A stretch of 32,397 nucleotides of DNA from contig JAEVYX010000085.1 of NCBI GenBank assembly GCA_023392515.1, positions 1 to 32,397 of the forward strand. Direction: 5' to 3'. The position numbers were made by a program, and so were the translations under genes. The first letter of the stretch is position 1; every line of letters begins with the position of its first letter. This document shows, in pieces, positions 23,601-31,406 of the stretch. The DNA comes from Bacillota bacterium. GTDB lineage: Bacteria > Bacillota > Clostridia > Christensenellales > Aristaeellaceae. A model generated the notes under the pieces. The model was given only the letters and a program-made list of their open reading frames with translations. It had not been told where the DNA came from and ran no database searches.

Positions 23601-24815
23601 ATGAATAAAATTCCCATGACCACGCCTCTTGTTGAAATGGACGGAGATGAAATGACCCGCATTCTCTGGCAGAAGATAAAGAAACTGCTGATTCTGCCGT
23701 TTGTTGATTTAAAAACGGAATATTACGATCTTGGTCTGCCCATGCGGGACCAGACAGATGATCAAATTACGGTGGATAGCGCCATGGCCACCCAAAAATA
23801 TGGTGTGGCGGTGAAGTGTGCCACTATCACCCCCAACGCCCAGCGGATGGAGGAGTACCACCTCAAGCATATGTGGAAAAGCCCCAACGCGACCATCCGG
23901 GCCATTTTGGATGGCACGGTTTTCCGTGCCCCCATCCTGGTCAAGGGGATATCCCCCTCGGTGCGTACTTGGAAGGCTCCCATCACCATTGCCCGCCACG
24001 CCTATGGGGATGTTTATAAAAGTGTGGAAATGGCTGTCCCTGGGCCCGGCAAGGCGGAGCTTGTCTATACAGGGGCAGATGGCGAGGAAAAACGGATTCC
24101 AGTGATTTATTTTAAAGGGCCTGGCATTTTGCAGGCAATGCACAACCTGGATGATTCCATCTCTGCTTTTGCAAGGTCTTGCTTTCAATACGCCCTTTCG
24201 GTGAAACAGGACCTTTGGTTTTCCACCAAGGATACGATTTCCAAGACCTATGACCACAGGTTTAAAGACATTTTTCAGGAAATATTCGATAGTGAATACA
24301 AAGAGGCTTTTACAAAAGAAGGCATTGAGTATTTCTATACCTTGATTGATGATGCGGTAGCCCGGGTGGTTCGCAGCAAAGGCGGCTTTATTTGGGCATG
24401 CAAAAATTATGACGGCGATGTCATGAGCGATATGGTGGCCACTGCCTTTGGATCATTGGCTATGATGACCAGCGTTCTGGTTTCGCCGGATGGTAAGTTT
24501 GAATATGAGGCTGCCCATGGTACCGTAACCCGCCACTACTATCAGCATTTAAAGGGAGCGGAGACCAGCACCAATCCGGTTGCAACCATCTTTGCCTGGT
24601 CCGGTGCGCTGCGCAAAAGAGGCGAGCTGGATGGCATTACAGAATTGATGGTATTTGCGGACAAGCTGGAAAAAGCCGCCCTCCATACTATTGAGAGCGG
24701 CATAATGACAAAAGACCTTGCTTTATTGTATGAAGGGGAGGCCAACGCAGTAAGCAGTGAGGCCTTCCTGAAGGCAGTTGCCGAGAATGTTCAAAAGGCC
24801 TATGAAGCTTGTTAA
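23601..24815 (+). CDS. icd: NADP-dependent isocitrate dehydrogenase, eukaryote-like type
   Basis: A 404-aa enzyme making 2-oxoglutarate, CO2 and NADPH. The sequence follows the type II (eukaryotic cytosolic/mitochondrial) family rather than the E. coli type: VEMDGDEMTRILW, YYDLGLPMRD, VKCATITPNAQR, MWKSPNATIR (substrate Ser/Asn), RHAYGDVYK with the isocitrate-binding Arg, GGFIWACKNYDGDVMSD (metal Asp residues) and EAAHGTVTRHY (NADP-binding). ATG 23601 has AGGAAGG 9 nt upstream; the frame is open back to 23493, but that part covers the promoter. Its TAA overlaps the stop codon of convergent degV. Confidence 0.96.
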   Translation: MNKIPMTTPLVEMDGDEMTRILWQKIKKLLILPFVDLKTEYYDLGLPMRDQTDDQITVDSAMATQKYGVAVKCATITPNAQRMEEYHLKHMWKSPNATIRAILDGTVFRAPILVKGISPSVRTWKAPITIARHAYGDVYKSVEMAVPGPGKAELVYTGADGEEKRIPVIYFKGPGILQAMHNLDDSISAFARSCFQYALSVKQDLWFSTKDTISKTYDHRFKDIFQEIFDSEYKEAFTKEGIEYFYTLIDDAVARVVRSKGGFIWACKNYDGDVMSDMVATAFGSLAMMTSVLVSPDGKFEYEAAHGTVTRHYYQHLKGAETSTNPVATIFAWSGALRKRGELDGITELMVFADKLEKAALHTIESGIMTKDLALLYEGEANAVSSEAFLKAVAENVQKAYEAC

Positions 24816-25672
24816 CCCATAGCCGGCTTTCTAAGGAATAATACCCCCAGCGTTCCCGGTCCGCAATGGCTGCTCACGGTGCAGCCTGCTTTGGTGACGA
24901 GAATTTCTTCAAAATCCCCATAGGATTGAACCGCCTGTATTGCTTGGGTGATCAAATTGTTGTCTTGTATGGTGTGCGTAATAAAAATTCGTTTATAGTC
25001 GATGTCCTGACGTCCGGAAAGCTTATCGGCTATGTATTTCATGATGCTTTTTTCCAGGCTGCCCCGATACTTTTTTCCTACGGTCATAAGGCCGCCTGCC
25101 ACTTCAATGCTGGGCTTCACATGCAGCAGGTTTGCACCCAAAGCGGCAACGGCACTGCATCTGCCCCCCTTGCGAAGATAGGCAAGGGTGTCCAGCACGA
25201 AGCTTGCCTCAACATTTGAAACGGCCTTTTTGAGTTCTTCATAAATTTCCTGTGCGCTTTTCCCGGCCCTGGCAAGTTCTGCGCCTAACAATGCCAAATG
25301 TCCGCTGCCTGTGGAGAGGTTTCTTGAATCCAATACCCAGACTCCGCCGATGTCCCTTGCGGCAAGGCAGGCGTTTTGATAGGAGCTGGAAAACTCGCTG
25401 CTGATACTGATGTGGACGACTTCTTTACCTTTGCTGCGCAGCTTCGTAAATTCTTGCGCATAATCTGTGATGGTGACCGCAGATGTTTTCGGCAGTTCGC
25501 CCAGCTTGCAAAAGCAATCAAATACCATTTCCGGTGTGGCTTCCAGGCCGTCATGGAGTGTATCATTCCCGATTTGAATATACAGCGGGAGTATTTGCAG
25601 GTCATACTTTTCAATCAATTCATGGGAAAGGTCGCAGGTGCTGTCTGCTGTAATGGCAACAGAGGGGTGCAT
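24812..25672 (-). CDS. DegV family fatty-acid-binding protein
   Basis: A 286-aa EDD-fold protein. DegV/FakB proteins hold a fatty acid and present it to the kinase FakA for phosphorylation and entry to phospholipid synthesis. Family marks are VAITADSTCDLS at the N terminus, the LPLYIQIGNDTLHDG block, PKTSAVTITDYAQEF, SSEFSSSYQNA, DSRNLSTGSGHLAL, LDTLAYLRKGGRCS, the KPSIEVAGG segment, and HCGPGTLG with the conserved His near the end. ATG 25672 has GGAG at spacing 8; the frame extends 18 codons further without a Shine-Dalgarno. No fakA is in view. It lies 67 nt downstream of the traX homologue. Confidence 0.93.
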   Translation of the reverse strand: MHPSVAITADSTCDLSHELIEKYDLQILPLYIQIGNDTLHDGLEATPEMVFDCFCKLGELPKTSAVTITDYAQEFTKLRSKGKEVVHISISSEFSSSYQNACLAARDIGGVWVLDSRNLSTGSGHLALLGAELARAGKSAQEIYEELKKAVSNVEASFVLDTLAYLRKGGRCSAVAALGANLLHVKPSIEVAGGLMTVGKKYRGSLEKSIMKYIADKLSGRQDIDYKRIFITHTIQDNNLITQAIQAVQSYGDFEEILVTKAGCTVSSHCGPGTLGVLFLRKPAMG

Positions 25673-25739
25673 GTGTTCATCTCCAGTAGAAATAAATATC
25701 ATTAGCTTGTCAAGCGTTCCAAACATTCCTGTGTTTGGT

Positions 25740-26492
25740 CTATACTAGCTGACCTACCAGCCACAATAAAGCCAGATGCAGGGGATAAGCCGCGTATCCA
25801 AACCATTTGGACAGGCGAAGGTGTGTTTTTGTTTGAAACAGAATCAGCGGGAGGGCCAGCCAAACCATGCCTTGCAGGCGGAAGAAAGAGGAGAAGAGGC
25901 CGGATAAATTGGGGGATGTAGGAATGGGGAGCGGCCATCCAAAGAGGTTTGTCACTGGGGACGAGGATGTTCCCCAATAGAGGGAAAAGGCTAAAAAGGC
26001 AACAAACAAGGCGCATCGGTCCTTCCTTGCGGCATAGAGAAGCATAACGAAAAATACGCCCCGCCAGCCGTAATCCGGCGCAAGTACGGCTCCCATGATA
26101 ACCGCCAGAATAGGCCCCCAGATATGGCTGAAGTATTTTTTTTCCTGTATGCCGTATATCCCGCCTAATGCCAGCAACAGGGTCAGAAAAATGTTCGGTT
26201 CGGCCCAGGTGTGATTCAAGGCGGCCATATACAGCGGCTGGGAGACAAGTCCGATAACGGCTATGCGCAAGGCGTATTTTGGCATGTCTTTCGTATACTC
26301 GGCACCTACGGCCATACACCAGCCATAAAGGGGAAAAGCAATCCGCCCGATGAGGCGCATTTCTGGTATTTGAGGAAAAAAGATCTTACCGGCGTGGTCA
26401 CATATCATAAACAAAAGAGCCAGAAGTTTTAAAAGACCGGTATCCGTATTTCCACGGATTACCTTTTCCTGCCTCGAAAGAACCTGTTCCAT
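25740..26492 (-). CDS. TraX-like integral membrane acyltransferase homologue
   Basis: A 250-aa protein with about eight hydrophobic segments. It matches the TraX family by its start (GLLKLLALLFMICDHAGKIFFP), the GRIAFPLYGWCMAVGAEYTKD block, and the NIFLTLLLALGGIYG segment followed by DYGWRGVFFVMLLYA. F-plasmid TraX N-acetylates pilin; chromosomal copies in Firmicutes have no known substrate, and no conjugation gene is nearby. ATG 26492 has GGAGG 7 nt upstream; the upstream in-frame extension to 26567 covers the promoter and is rejected. A 6-bp CCAAAC/GTTTGG stem follows the stop. Confidence 0.88.
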   Translation of the reverse strand: MEQVLSRQEKVIRGNTDTGLLKLLALLFMICDHAGKIFFPQIPEMRLIGRIAFPLYGWCMAVGAEYTKDMPKYALRIAVIGLVSQPLYMAALNHTWAEPNIFLTLLLALGGIYGIQEKKYFSHIWGPILAVIMGAVLAPDYGWRGVFFVMLLYAARKDRCALFVAFLAFSLYWGTSSSPVTNLFGWPLPIPTSPNLSGLFSSFFRLQGMVWLALPLILFQTKTHLRLSKWFGYAAYPLHLALLWLVGQLV

Positions 26493-26513
26493 CACAGCAC
26501 CTCCGTAACAGGA

Positions 26514-26522
26514 ATTATACCA
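26514..26522 (-). promoter_or_regulatory. Extended -10 promoter of the traX-like gene
   Basis: On the minus strand TGGTATAAT lies about 22 nt before the ATG; the -35 region (TGTCCA, 17-nt spacer) is weak. The same TGGTATAAT form occurs before obg. Confidence 0.6.
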
Positions 26523-26643
26523 TAGTTCCCTACCTTTGGACAGGTCGAAATATGTCATTTCAATCAAGATTCAAGTCTTGTTCAAACACGCTTCACTTTC
26601 CGCTTGTACACTTTTGTTGTTTCTAGAAATGAGGTGAGGAGCC

Positions 26644-27234
26644 GTGGAAAAGCGGCGTGAACAAGCGCCATTTGAAATATGCCGGGAATCTGTTTTGTTT
26701 CCGCAAAGAGCATTTACGCCATGGCAGCCGGTACAGCCTGTATTATGCAAATCAAAACCCGACAAGAAAAGGTACAACATTCTGTTGGCAGGCGCAGCGG
26801 TGCTGATCCTTGGATTTATAGCCCTTGTCTGGTGGCAGTTGCCCAGGGCCAATCAGTTATATGCACTGCCTTCCAAAACAATACAGACACGGCCGACGGA
26901 GGAACCATCCCCGGATTCCAAGGATCAGGAATTGATGGATCTGGGGATGGTGCTTTTAGACCTTACGACGGATCAGACTGCGATCACTTTTCATGTGCCC
27001 AGGCAGGGTGTCTATGTGCTGGCGGTATCACAGGAAGGCGCAGCATATATGGCGGGTATCCGGTCGGGAGATTGTATCCTGAAGGTGGGGGAAACAGAAG
27101 TGTTTGATACCACGGATTTCAACAGCGCACTAAATATGCAAAAATCCATGCAATGGGTGGAATTGACCGTCCTTAGGGGCAGGGAAAGATTGGTGATGAA
27201 CTGCTTGATACCGGCGAGCGGGGAAAAAATATGA
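26644..27234 (+). CDS. Membrane-anchored PDZ-domain protein without protease domain
   Basis: A 196-aa protein: a basic cytoplasmic N terminus (1-42), one membrane span (about 45-66, ILLAGAAVLILGFIALVWW), a Thr/Pro/Glu-rich linker (about 78-92), then an external PDZ domain (about 96-190) with GVYVLAVSQEGAAYMAGIRSGDCILKVG, the classic carboxylate-loop to helix pattern, and LTVLRGRE at the last strand. HtrA-type proteases end in such a domain, but no Ser-protease core precedes it here. The start is GTG at 26644, with GAGGTGAGGAG upstream. It is followed by a gap of 338 nt and the two-component pair; a sensing or scaffold role is only a guess. Confidence 0.75.
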   Translation: MEKRREQAPFEICRESVLFPQRAFTPWQPVQPVLCKSKPDKKRYNILLAGAAVLILGFIALVWWQLPRANQLYALPSKTIQTRPTEEPSPDSKDQELMDLGMVLLDLTTDQTAITFHVPRQGVYVLAVSQEGAAYMAGIRSGDCILKVGETEVFDTTDFNSALNMQKSMQWVELTVLRGRERLVMNCLIPASGEKI

Positions 27235-27329
27235 CCAAGCCGAATGTCGCAGGAGATTCATCCTTCGTTCAAATGGACGTCACAAACATCCTGTAAGCTC
27301 TATGTATGATAAAAAAAGGAGGCGAGGTT

Positions 27330-27380
27330 ATGGAAAAAATGGCGGGCGGAGAGCCAGTCCCTCTCCACCAGGCTGAATAG
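27330..27380 (+). CDS. 16-aa ORF with strong ribosome binding site, possibly frameshifted
   Basis: AAGGAGG lies 8 nt before an ATG that encodes only 16 residues (MEKMAGGEPVPLHQAE). Directly after the start is an A6 tract. In the +1 frame the sequence runs open for about 55 further codons, from Trp-Arg-Ala-Glu through RLNRKIVDSSKQSNFF and a hydrophobic segment (ILLPILTALFAGW) to a TAA at 27505-27507. One inserted A, or ribosomal slippage at the A6 tract, would join the start to a 58-aa single-span membrane peptide. It may be a decayed small gene, a sequencing slip, or a true short leader peptide. Confidence 0.35.
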   Translation: MEKMAGGEPVPLHQAE

Positions 27381-27520
27381 AAAAATTGTAGATTCCAGCA
27401 AACAATCTAACTTCTTCATCCTTCTTCCTATACTTACTGCTCTCTTTGCCGGCTGGCTGAAAATGTGCTTGCCGGCGGGAGGGCAGACGAGGTTTGAAAA
27501 TTTTTAAGAAGGTATTATGC

Positions 27521-27549
27521 TTGTATTATAACCATTTTTTATATATACT
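27521..27549 (+). promoter_or_regulatory. Promoter of the two-component operon
   Basis: TTGTAT (27521-27526), 17-nt spacer, TATACT (27544-27549), just before AAGGAGG and the response regulator ATG at 27573. The expected leader is very short. Confidence 0.6.
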
Positions 27550-27572
27550 GGGGGAACAAGGAGGCTGGTGGC

Positions 27573-28244
27573 ATGAAAATCCTGGTGGTGGATGACGAGG
27601 CGCGCATCCGTGAATTGATTAAAAAGTATGCCGTCTTTGAGGGGTATGAAGTAGTCGAGGCGGAAAACGGCATGAAGGCAATAGAGATTGCCAGAAAGCA
27701 GACGTTTGACCTGATTATCATGGATGTGATGATGCCGGAGCTGGATGGCTTTTCTGCTTGCCGGGAGATACGCAAAACCGCTCAAACGCCGCTTATCATG
27801 CTTTCCGCAAGAGGCGAAGAATATGACAAGATTCATGGGTTTGAACTCGGGGTGGACGACTATGTGGTCAAGCCCTTCTCACCCAAGGAATTAATGATGC
27901 GCGTAAGCGCTATTTTAAAACGCAGCCGTCAAGAGTGGACGGAAAAGCGGGAGGTAATACAGATAGACGGGGTTACGGTCGATTTCACCGCTCGCATGGT
28001 GCTTGTAGATGGAGAGATGATCGAGCTTTCGCCCAAAGAATATGATTTGCTATTTTATATGGTGCGCAATCGTGGTATCGCCCTTAGCCGCGAGAAGTTG
28101 ATTACAGAAGTATGGGGCTATGACTTTTTTGGCGACGACAGGACGCTTGATACACATATCAAACTTTTGCGCAAGCAGCTGGGCAAGTATGCCAGCCATA
28201 TTGTAACCTTGCGAGGGGTGGGATACCGCTTTGAAAACGTATAG
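27573..28244 (+). CDS. OmpR/PhoB family response regulator
   Basis: A 223-aa DNA-binding regulator. The receiver domain (1-115) has the acidic pair in VVDDEARIRE, the phosphoacceptor Asp 51 in IIMDVMMPELDG, the switch Ser/Thr in MLSARGEEYDK and the lysine in DDYVVKPFSPKEL. The C-terminal winged helix (about 128-223) shows LSPKEYDLLFYMVRN and the recognition region DDRTLDTHIKLLRKQLG with GVGYRFE at the end. AAGGAGG precedes the ATG. Its last 14 nt overlap the TTG start of the histidine kinase, so the pair is translationally coupled. The signal and target genes are not evident from sequence; the neighbouring PDZ and MATE genes are candidates. Confidence 0.95.
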   Translation: MKILVVDDEARIRELIKKYAVFEGYEVVEAENGMKAIEIARKQTFDLIIMDVMMPELDGFSACREIRKTAQTPLIMLSARGEEYDKIHGFELGVDDYVVKPFSPKELMMRVSAILKRSRQEWTEKREVIQIDGVTVDFTARMVLVDGEMIELSPKEYDLLFYMVRNRGIALSREKLITEVWGYDFFGDDRTLDTHIKLLRKQLGKYASHIVTLRGVGYRFENV

Positions 28245-29748
28245 CGCTACCCCCTCCCCCTATCAGAAAGTACGAGCCTGGATTGCCAGAATGAGCATCC
28301 AAGGCCGCATATTCATCTATCTGTTGCTTTTTGTGGCAGTGCTACTAATCCTCTTGTGGCTGTTTCAAATTGTGCTCCTGGATGATTTTTACCGTATGCT
28401 CAAAATCGGCACGCTGAAGCGGTCTGGGGAAACCATTGCCCAGAATATTGATAACGCGGAGTTGCAAACCTTGGTAGAGCGCATATCCCAGGAGAATGAT
28501 ATCAGCATTCTCGTAGTGGACGAGGATTTGGAAAAAGTGCAATCAGCAGATTTGACGGCCGGTTCCATTGTCCATCGTATGAGTTTGTGGGACCTGCGCA
28601 AGTATTGGGAAAAAGCAGCTGAAAAAGATCAAACATGGCTGGAACTGTTCAACATGAATGGCTTTCGCAACTATAATTACGACGCTCAGCGCTTTGTGGG
28701 CCGTGTTCCGCCGCCTGATACCGGAAAAGCTGAAAGCATGCTCTATTTGCGCCTGGCCACAAGGCAGGATGGGGAAACGGTGGCCATTTTTCTGAATACC
28801 CTGATTACTCCTGTAAATGCTACGGTGGAAACACTTAGAAACCAGATGCTTCTTATAACAGGGTTCCTATTGGCTTTGTCCCTTTTATTATCCTATTTGA
28901 TTTCAAAACGTATTACCCGGCCTATTATCGACACAAACGAGGCAGCCAAAGCTTTGGCAAAGGGTCAATTCGACCCGCCGCAAAGAGGCGCCAGCTACCG
29001 AGAAATTGCAGAACTTAACGAGACACTGCATCATGCCGCTAGAGAATTGGGGAAGGTGGATGCGCTTCAAAAGGAATTGATCGCAAATATTTCCCATGAT
29101 CTGCGCACACCGCTGACCATGATCGGCGGGTATGCTGAGGTTATGCGGGATATCCCCAACGAAAACACGCCGGAGAACATGCAGATCATCATCGATGAAA
29201 CCAAGCGCTTGTCAACGCTGGTCAGCGCTGTGATGGATTATTCAAAGCTTCAGTCTGGAAACCGTGAATTGGACATGGCAGATTATAATTTGACACAGAG
29301 CATTCGTGAAACACTGAACCGGTACCAAAAGCTTACCGAACAGGATGGGTATCAAATCACTTTTGATGCACAGACAGATATAACCGTGTGTGCCGATGAA
29401 ACGAAAATCACTCAGGTGATTTATAACCTCATCAATAATGCACTGACCTATACGGGGGAAGATAAGACTGTAATCGTATCACAAACGGTAGAAAACGGGC
29501 AGGCAACCATTTCAGTCGTTGACACGGGAAAAGGAATACCTTCGGAGGAAATCCCGCTGATCTGGAACAGGTATTACCGTTCAAATCACCATATGCGGGC
29601 GGCTATCGGTACGGGGTTGGGGCTATCGATTGTCAAGTCCATTCTGGACATGCACAAATTGAAGTATGGGGTGGAAAGCACCGTCGGAAAAGGAAGCAGA
29701 TTCTGGTTCTCACTGCCGTTGAAAGCTGAAGAATCAAACCAGGAATAA
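28231..29748 (+). CDS. HAMP-domain sensor histidine kinase
   Basis: A 505-aa membrane kinase. It has two membrane spans (about 27-49 and 206-226) around an extracellular sensor domain of about 155 residues, then HAMP (about 227-280), HisKA with His 289 in ANISHDLRTPLTM, and the HATPase domain: N box VIYNLINNALTYT, G1 VVDTGKGIP, F-box-like WNRYYRS, and G2 GTGLGLSIVKS. The TTG at 28231 gives a 14-nt overlap with the regulator and has GAGGGGTGGG about 10 nt upstream; an ATG at 28291 is a weaker alternative because it would shorten the cytoplasmic lead. I cannot identify the sensor fold. A strong terminator follows. Confidence 0.94.
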   Translation: MKTYSATPSPYQKVRAWIARMSIQGRIFIYLLLFVAVLLILLWLFQIVLLDDFYRMLKIGTLKRSGETIAQNIDNAELQTLVERISQENDISILVVDEDLEKVQSADLTAGSIVHRMSLWDLRKYWEKAAEKDQTWLELFNMNGFRNYNYDAQRFVGRVPPPDTGKAESMLYLRLATRQDGETVAIFLNTLITPVNATVETLRNQMLLITGFLLALSLLLSYLISKRITRPIIDTNEAAKALAKGQFDPPQRGASYREIAELNETLHHAARELGKVDALQKELIANISHDLRTPLTMIGGYAEVMRDIPNENTPENMQIIIDETKRLSTLVSAVMDYSKLQSGNRELDMADYNLTQSIRETLNRYQKLTEQDGYQITFDAQTDITVCADETKITQVIYNLINNALTYTGEDKTVIVSQTVENGQATISVVDTGKGIPSEEIPLIWNRYYRSNHHMRAAIGTGLGLSIVKSILDMHKLKYGVESTVGKGSRFWFSLPLKAEESNQE

Positions 29749-29753
29749 ATGCA

Positions 29754-29783
29754 AGAAGCCCGGAACACTTGCTCCGGGCTTCT
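29754..29783. terminator. Bidirectional terminator between the kinase and MATE genes
   Basis: AGAAGCCCGGA (29754-29764), 8-nt loop, TCCGGGCTTCT (29773-29783): a perfect 11-bp stem lying between convergent genes. Confidence 0.8.
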
Positions 29784-29808
29784 CGTTGATTTTGGGCAAT
29801 GGCTGCAT

Positions 29809-31191
29809 TTATCCTTCCAGGGTAATGTTTTTGATCCAGCGTCCCCGGTATACTGTGCGCAAGGCAAGAAAAAGCTTGGAGTTCATTAAAAACTGTACTA
29901 TAAATACCGCCGGCAGCAGACTGATTTTTCCTTTTCCAAGGAGTGCCAGCAACACGCTGAAAGGGATGGGGATTGCCCACATATATCCGCTGTCCAGCAG
30001 TGCCGCACTTCTGGTGGCTCCTCCGGCACGCAGGCAGAAAAAGCAAAAGGCATACATGGCATTAAAGGGGAAAAACAGGGTGTAAACCAGCGTAAGTTGG
30101 GTGGCCAATGTCCGCAAGGATACATCTACCTGGAATATGCCGGGCAGGAAGAAAGCCAGCACGGTTCCAACCATGAGGCACAAAATTGAAATGAAACCGA
30201 CCAGAGAAAACAACCGCTTGCAGTTTTGTTTTGCCTCCTGAAAATTTCCAGCGCCCAACTCCCTGCCTACCATTACCGATACGGCGGAGGCCATCCCAAT
30301 AGAGAGCACCATACCTACCTGCATGGCTTGCTCCGCTATGGTAATAGCCGGCAGTGAAGGCTCATCGAGCCAGGCATATGCCCAGAAAAATATATTCAGC
30401 CCTGAACTCCATAACAGCTCGTTGATGGTAAGCGGAGCCGCGCGGCGCAAGAAGCTTTTCAATACAGGAATTTTAAGCTTTAAAAAGGCCAAAGGTTTCA
30501 AAGCAAAAAAGGCATGCTTTTTTGATAATACCCACAGATAAATGCACATCTCCATCATCCGGGATAAAAGTGTGCCCAACGCTGCGCCCTGAACCCCCAT
30601 GGCAGGCAGACCCAACTTGCCGAAAATGAACAGATAATTCAGGATTACATTGCATAAGATCGTGGCCAGGCTGACACGCATGGGCATTTTATTATACCCC
30701 AGAGCACGCATGGAAAAAATGCAGGTGGACGATACCGCAACCGGAATATAGCTGATGCTGATCGTTTTCAGATAGGATACACCCAGTTGGATGGTTGTCT
30801 CATCCTTAACAAACAATGTCATGATCCAGTAGGGTTTTAAGGCCAGAAGCAAGCAAAAGCCGACGGAGCTGCACAAACCAAGCAATAATTCAAGCGAAAA
30901 AATGCTTTGGCACTGATCCTTTTCCCCAGCACCATAATACTGGCTGAGCAGGAGGCCGCCCGCTCCAGTCATGCCAAAAAAGAAACCGTTATAAATCAAG
31001 CCAGGTTTGTTGGCAACCGCTACCGCGCTCATGCTCAAACCACCCAGACTGCCTACCATAACGGTATCTGCTACATTAAAAAGTGTGTTGATGAGCTGTT
31101 GAATTGCTACCGGGATCATGACCGCCAGGGCGCTTTTATAAAAGCTGCGGCTTCCAAGAAAAGTCCGTAGGTACGCCTTGGTGATACGCAT
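29809..31191 (-). CDS. MATE family efflux transporter
   Basis: A 460-aa, 12-span multidrug and toxin extrusion protein driven by a Na+ or H+ gradient. Each half carries the family's signature: VMIPVAIQQLINTLFNVADTVMVGSLG in the first membrane segment pair, and the repeat-like RRAAPLTINELLWSSGLNIFFWAY in the second half; AVSVMVGRELGAGNFQEAK and LLSQYYGAGEKDQ are the paired loop motifs. ATG 31191 is preceded by AAGGAG at a long spacing of 12; an upstream TTG at 31263 lacks a Shine-Dalgarno. The substrate cannot be inferred. It is convergent with the two-component operon and divergent from dnaX. Confidence 0.93.
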   Translation of the reverse strand: MRITKAYLRTFLGSRSFYKSALAVMIPVAIQQLINTLFNVADTVMVGSLGGLSMSAVAVANKPGLIYNGFFFGMTGAGGLLLSQYYGAGEKDQCQSIFSLELLLGLCSSVGFCLLLALKPYWIMTLFVKDETTIQLGVSYLKTISISYIPVAVSSTCIFSMRALGYNKMPMRVSLATILCNVILNYLFIFGKLGLPAMGVQGAALGTLLSRMMEMCIYLWVLSKKHAFFALKPLAFLKLKIPVLKSFLRRAAPLTINELLWSSGLNIFFWAYAWLDEPSLPAITIAEQAMQVGMVLSIGMASAVSVMVGRELGAGNFQEAKQNCKRLFSLVGFISILCLMVGTVLAFFLPGIFQVDVSLRTLATQLTLVYTLFFPFNAMYAFCFFCLRAGGATRSAALLDSGYMWAIPIPFSVLLALLGKGKISLLPAVFIVQFLMNSKLFLALRTVYRGRWIKNITLEG

Positions 31192-31277
31192 GGGATAAAA
31201 AAGCTCCTTCAATTTATAGAATTCGATCTTTTCTATCTTATCAAGAAAAGGGACGAAAGGCAACAGGCAAGCATGAC

Positions 31278-31303
31278 ACCATCAAAATCTTTCCTTTGAT
31301 GGT
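31278..31303. promoter_or_regulatory. Perfect 9-bp inverted repeat between divergent MATE and dnaX genes
   Basis: ACCATCAAA (31278-31286) and TTTGATGGT (31295-31303) flank an 8-nt centre. It lies upstream of both genes, so it does not end either of them. With no good T tract on either strand it is better read as an operator candidate, perhaps for the MATE gene, than as a terminator. Confidence 0.5.
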
Positions 31304-31344
31304 GCATTTTGTGTGCGTCCGGCTGCAATCTTGCCCTGTTCCCC

Positions 31345-31373
31345 TTGAAAACATGGATGAAATAGGGGATAAT
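31345..31373 (+). promoter_or_regulatory. Promoter of dnaX
   Basis: TTGAAA (31345-31350), 17-nt spacer, GATAAT (31368-31373), about 34 nt before the dnaX ATG. Confidence 0.7.
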
Positions 31374-31406
31374 GAACCTGTGTATTCATGAAATGAGGGA
31401 ACCAAC

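Larger units (their letters stand above)
27235..27572. other. 338-nt gap between the PDZ gene and the response regulator
   Basis: It contains a tiny ORF with a strong Shine-Dalgarno (27330-27380), an overlapping +1 frame coding for a hydrophobic peptide to 27507, a GCCGGC/GCCGGC inverted repeat (27448-27453 and 27471-27476) without a T tract, and a promoter at 27521-27549. No clear terminator follows the PDZ gene, and I see no structured RNA that I can name. Confidence 0.6.

Noticed and set aside
25708..25713. TTGACA on the minus strand as the -35 box of a degV promoter
   Set aside because: The 17-nt partner is a poor TCTACT, and initiation there would remove the degV ribosome binding site.
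25719..25738. CCAAAC/GTTTGG stem as terminator of the traX-like gene
   Set aside because: Six base pairs, low GC and no T tract on the minus strand.
27448..27476. GCCGGC inverted repeat as a terminator before the regulator
   Set aside because: Only 6 bp with a 17-nt loop and no T tract.
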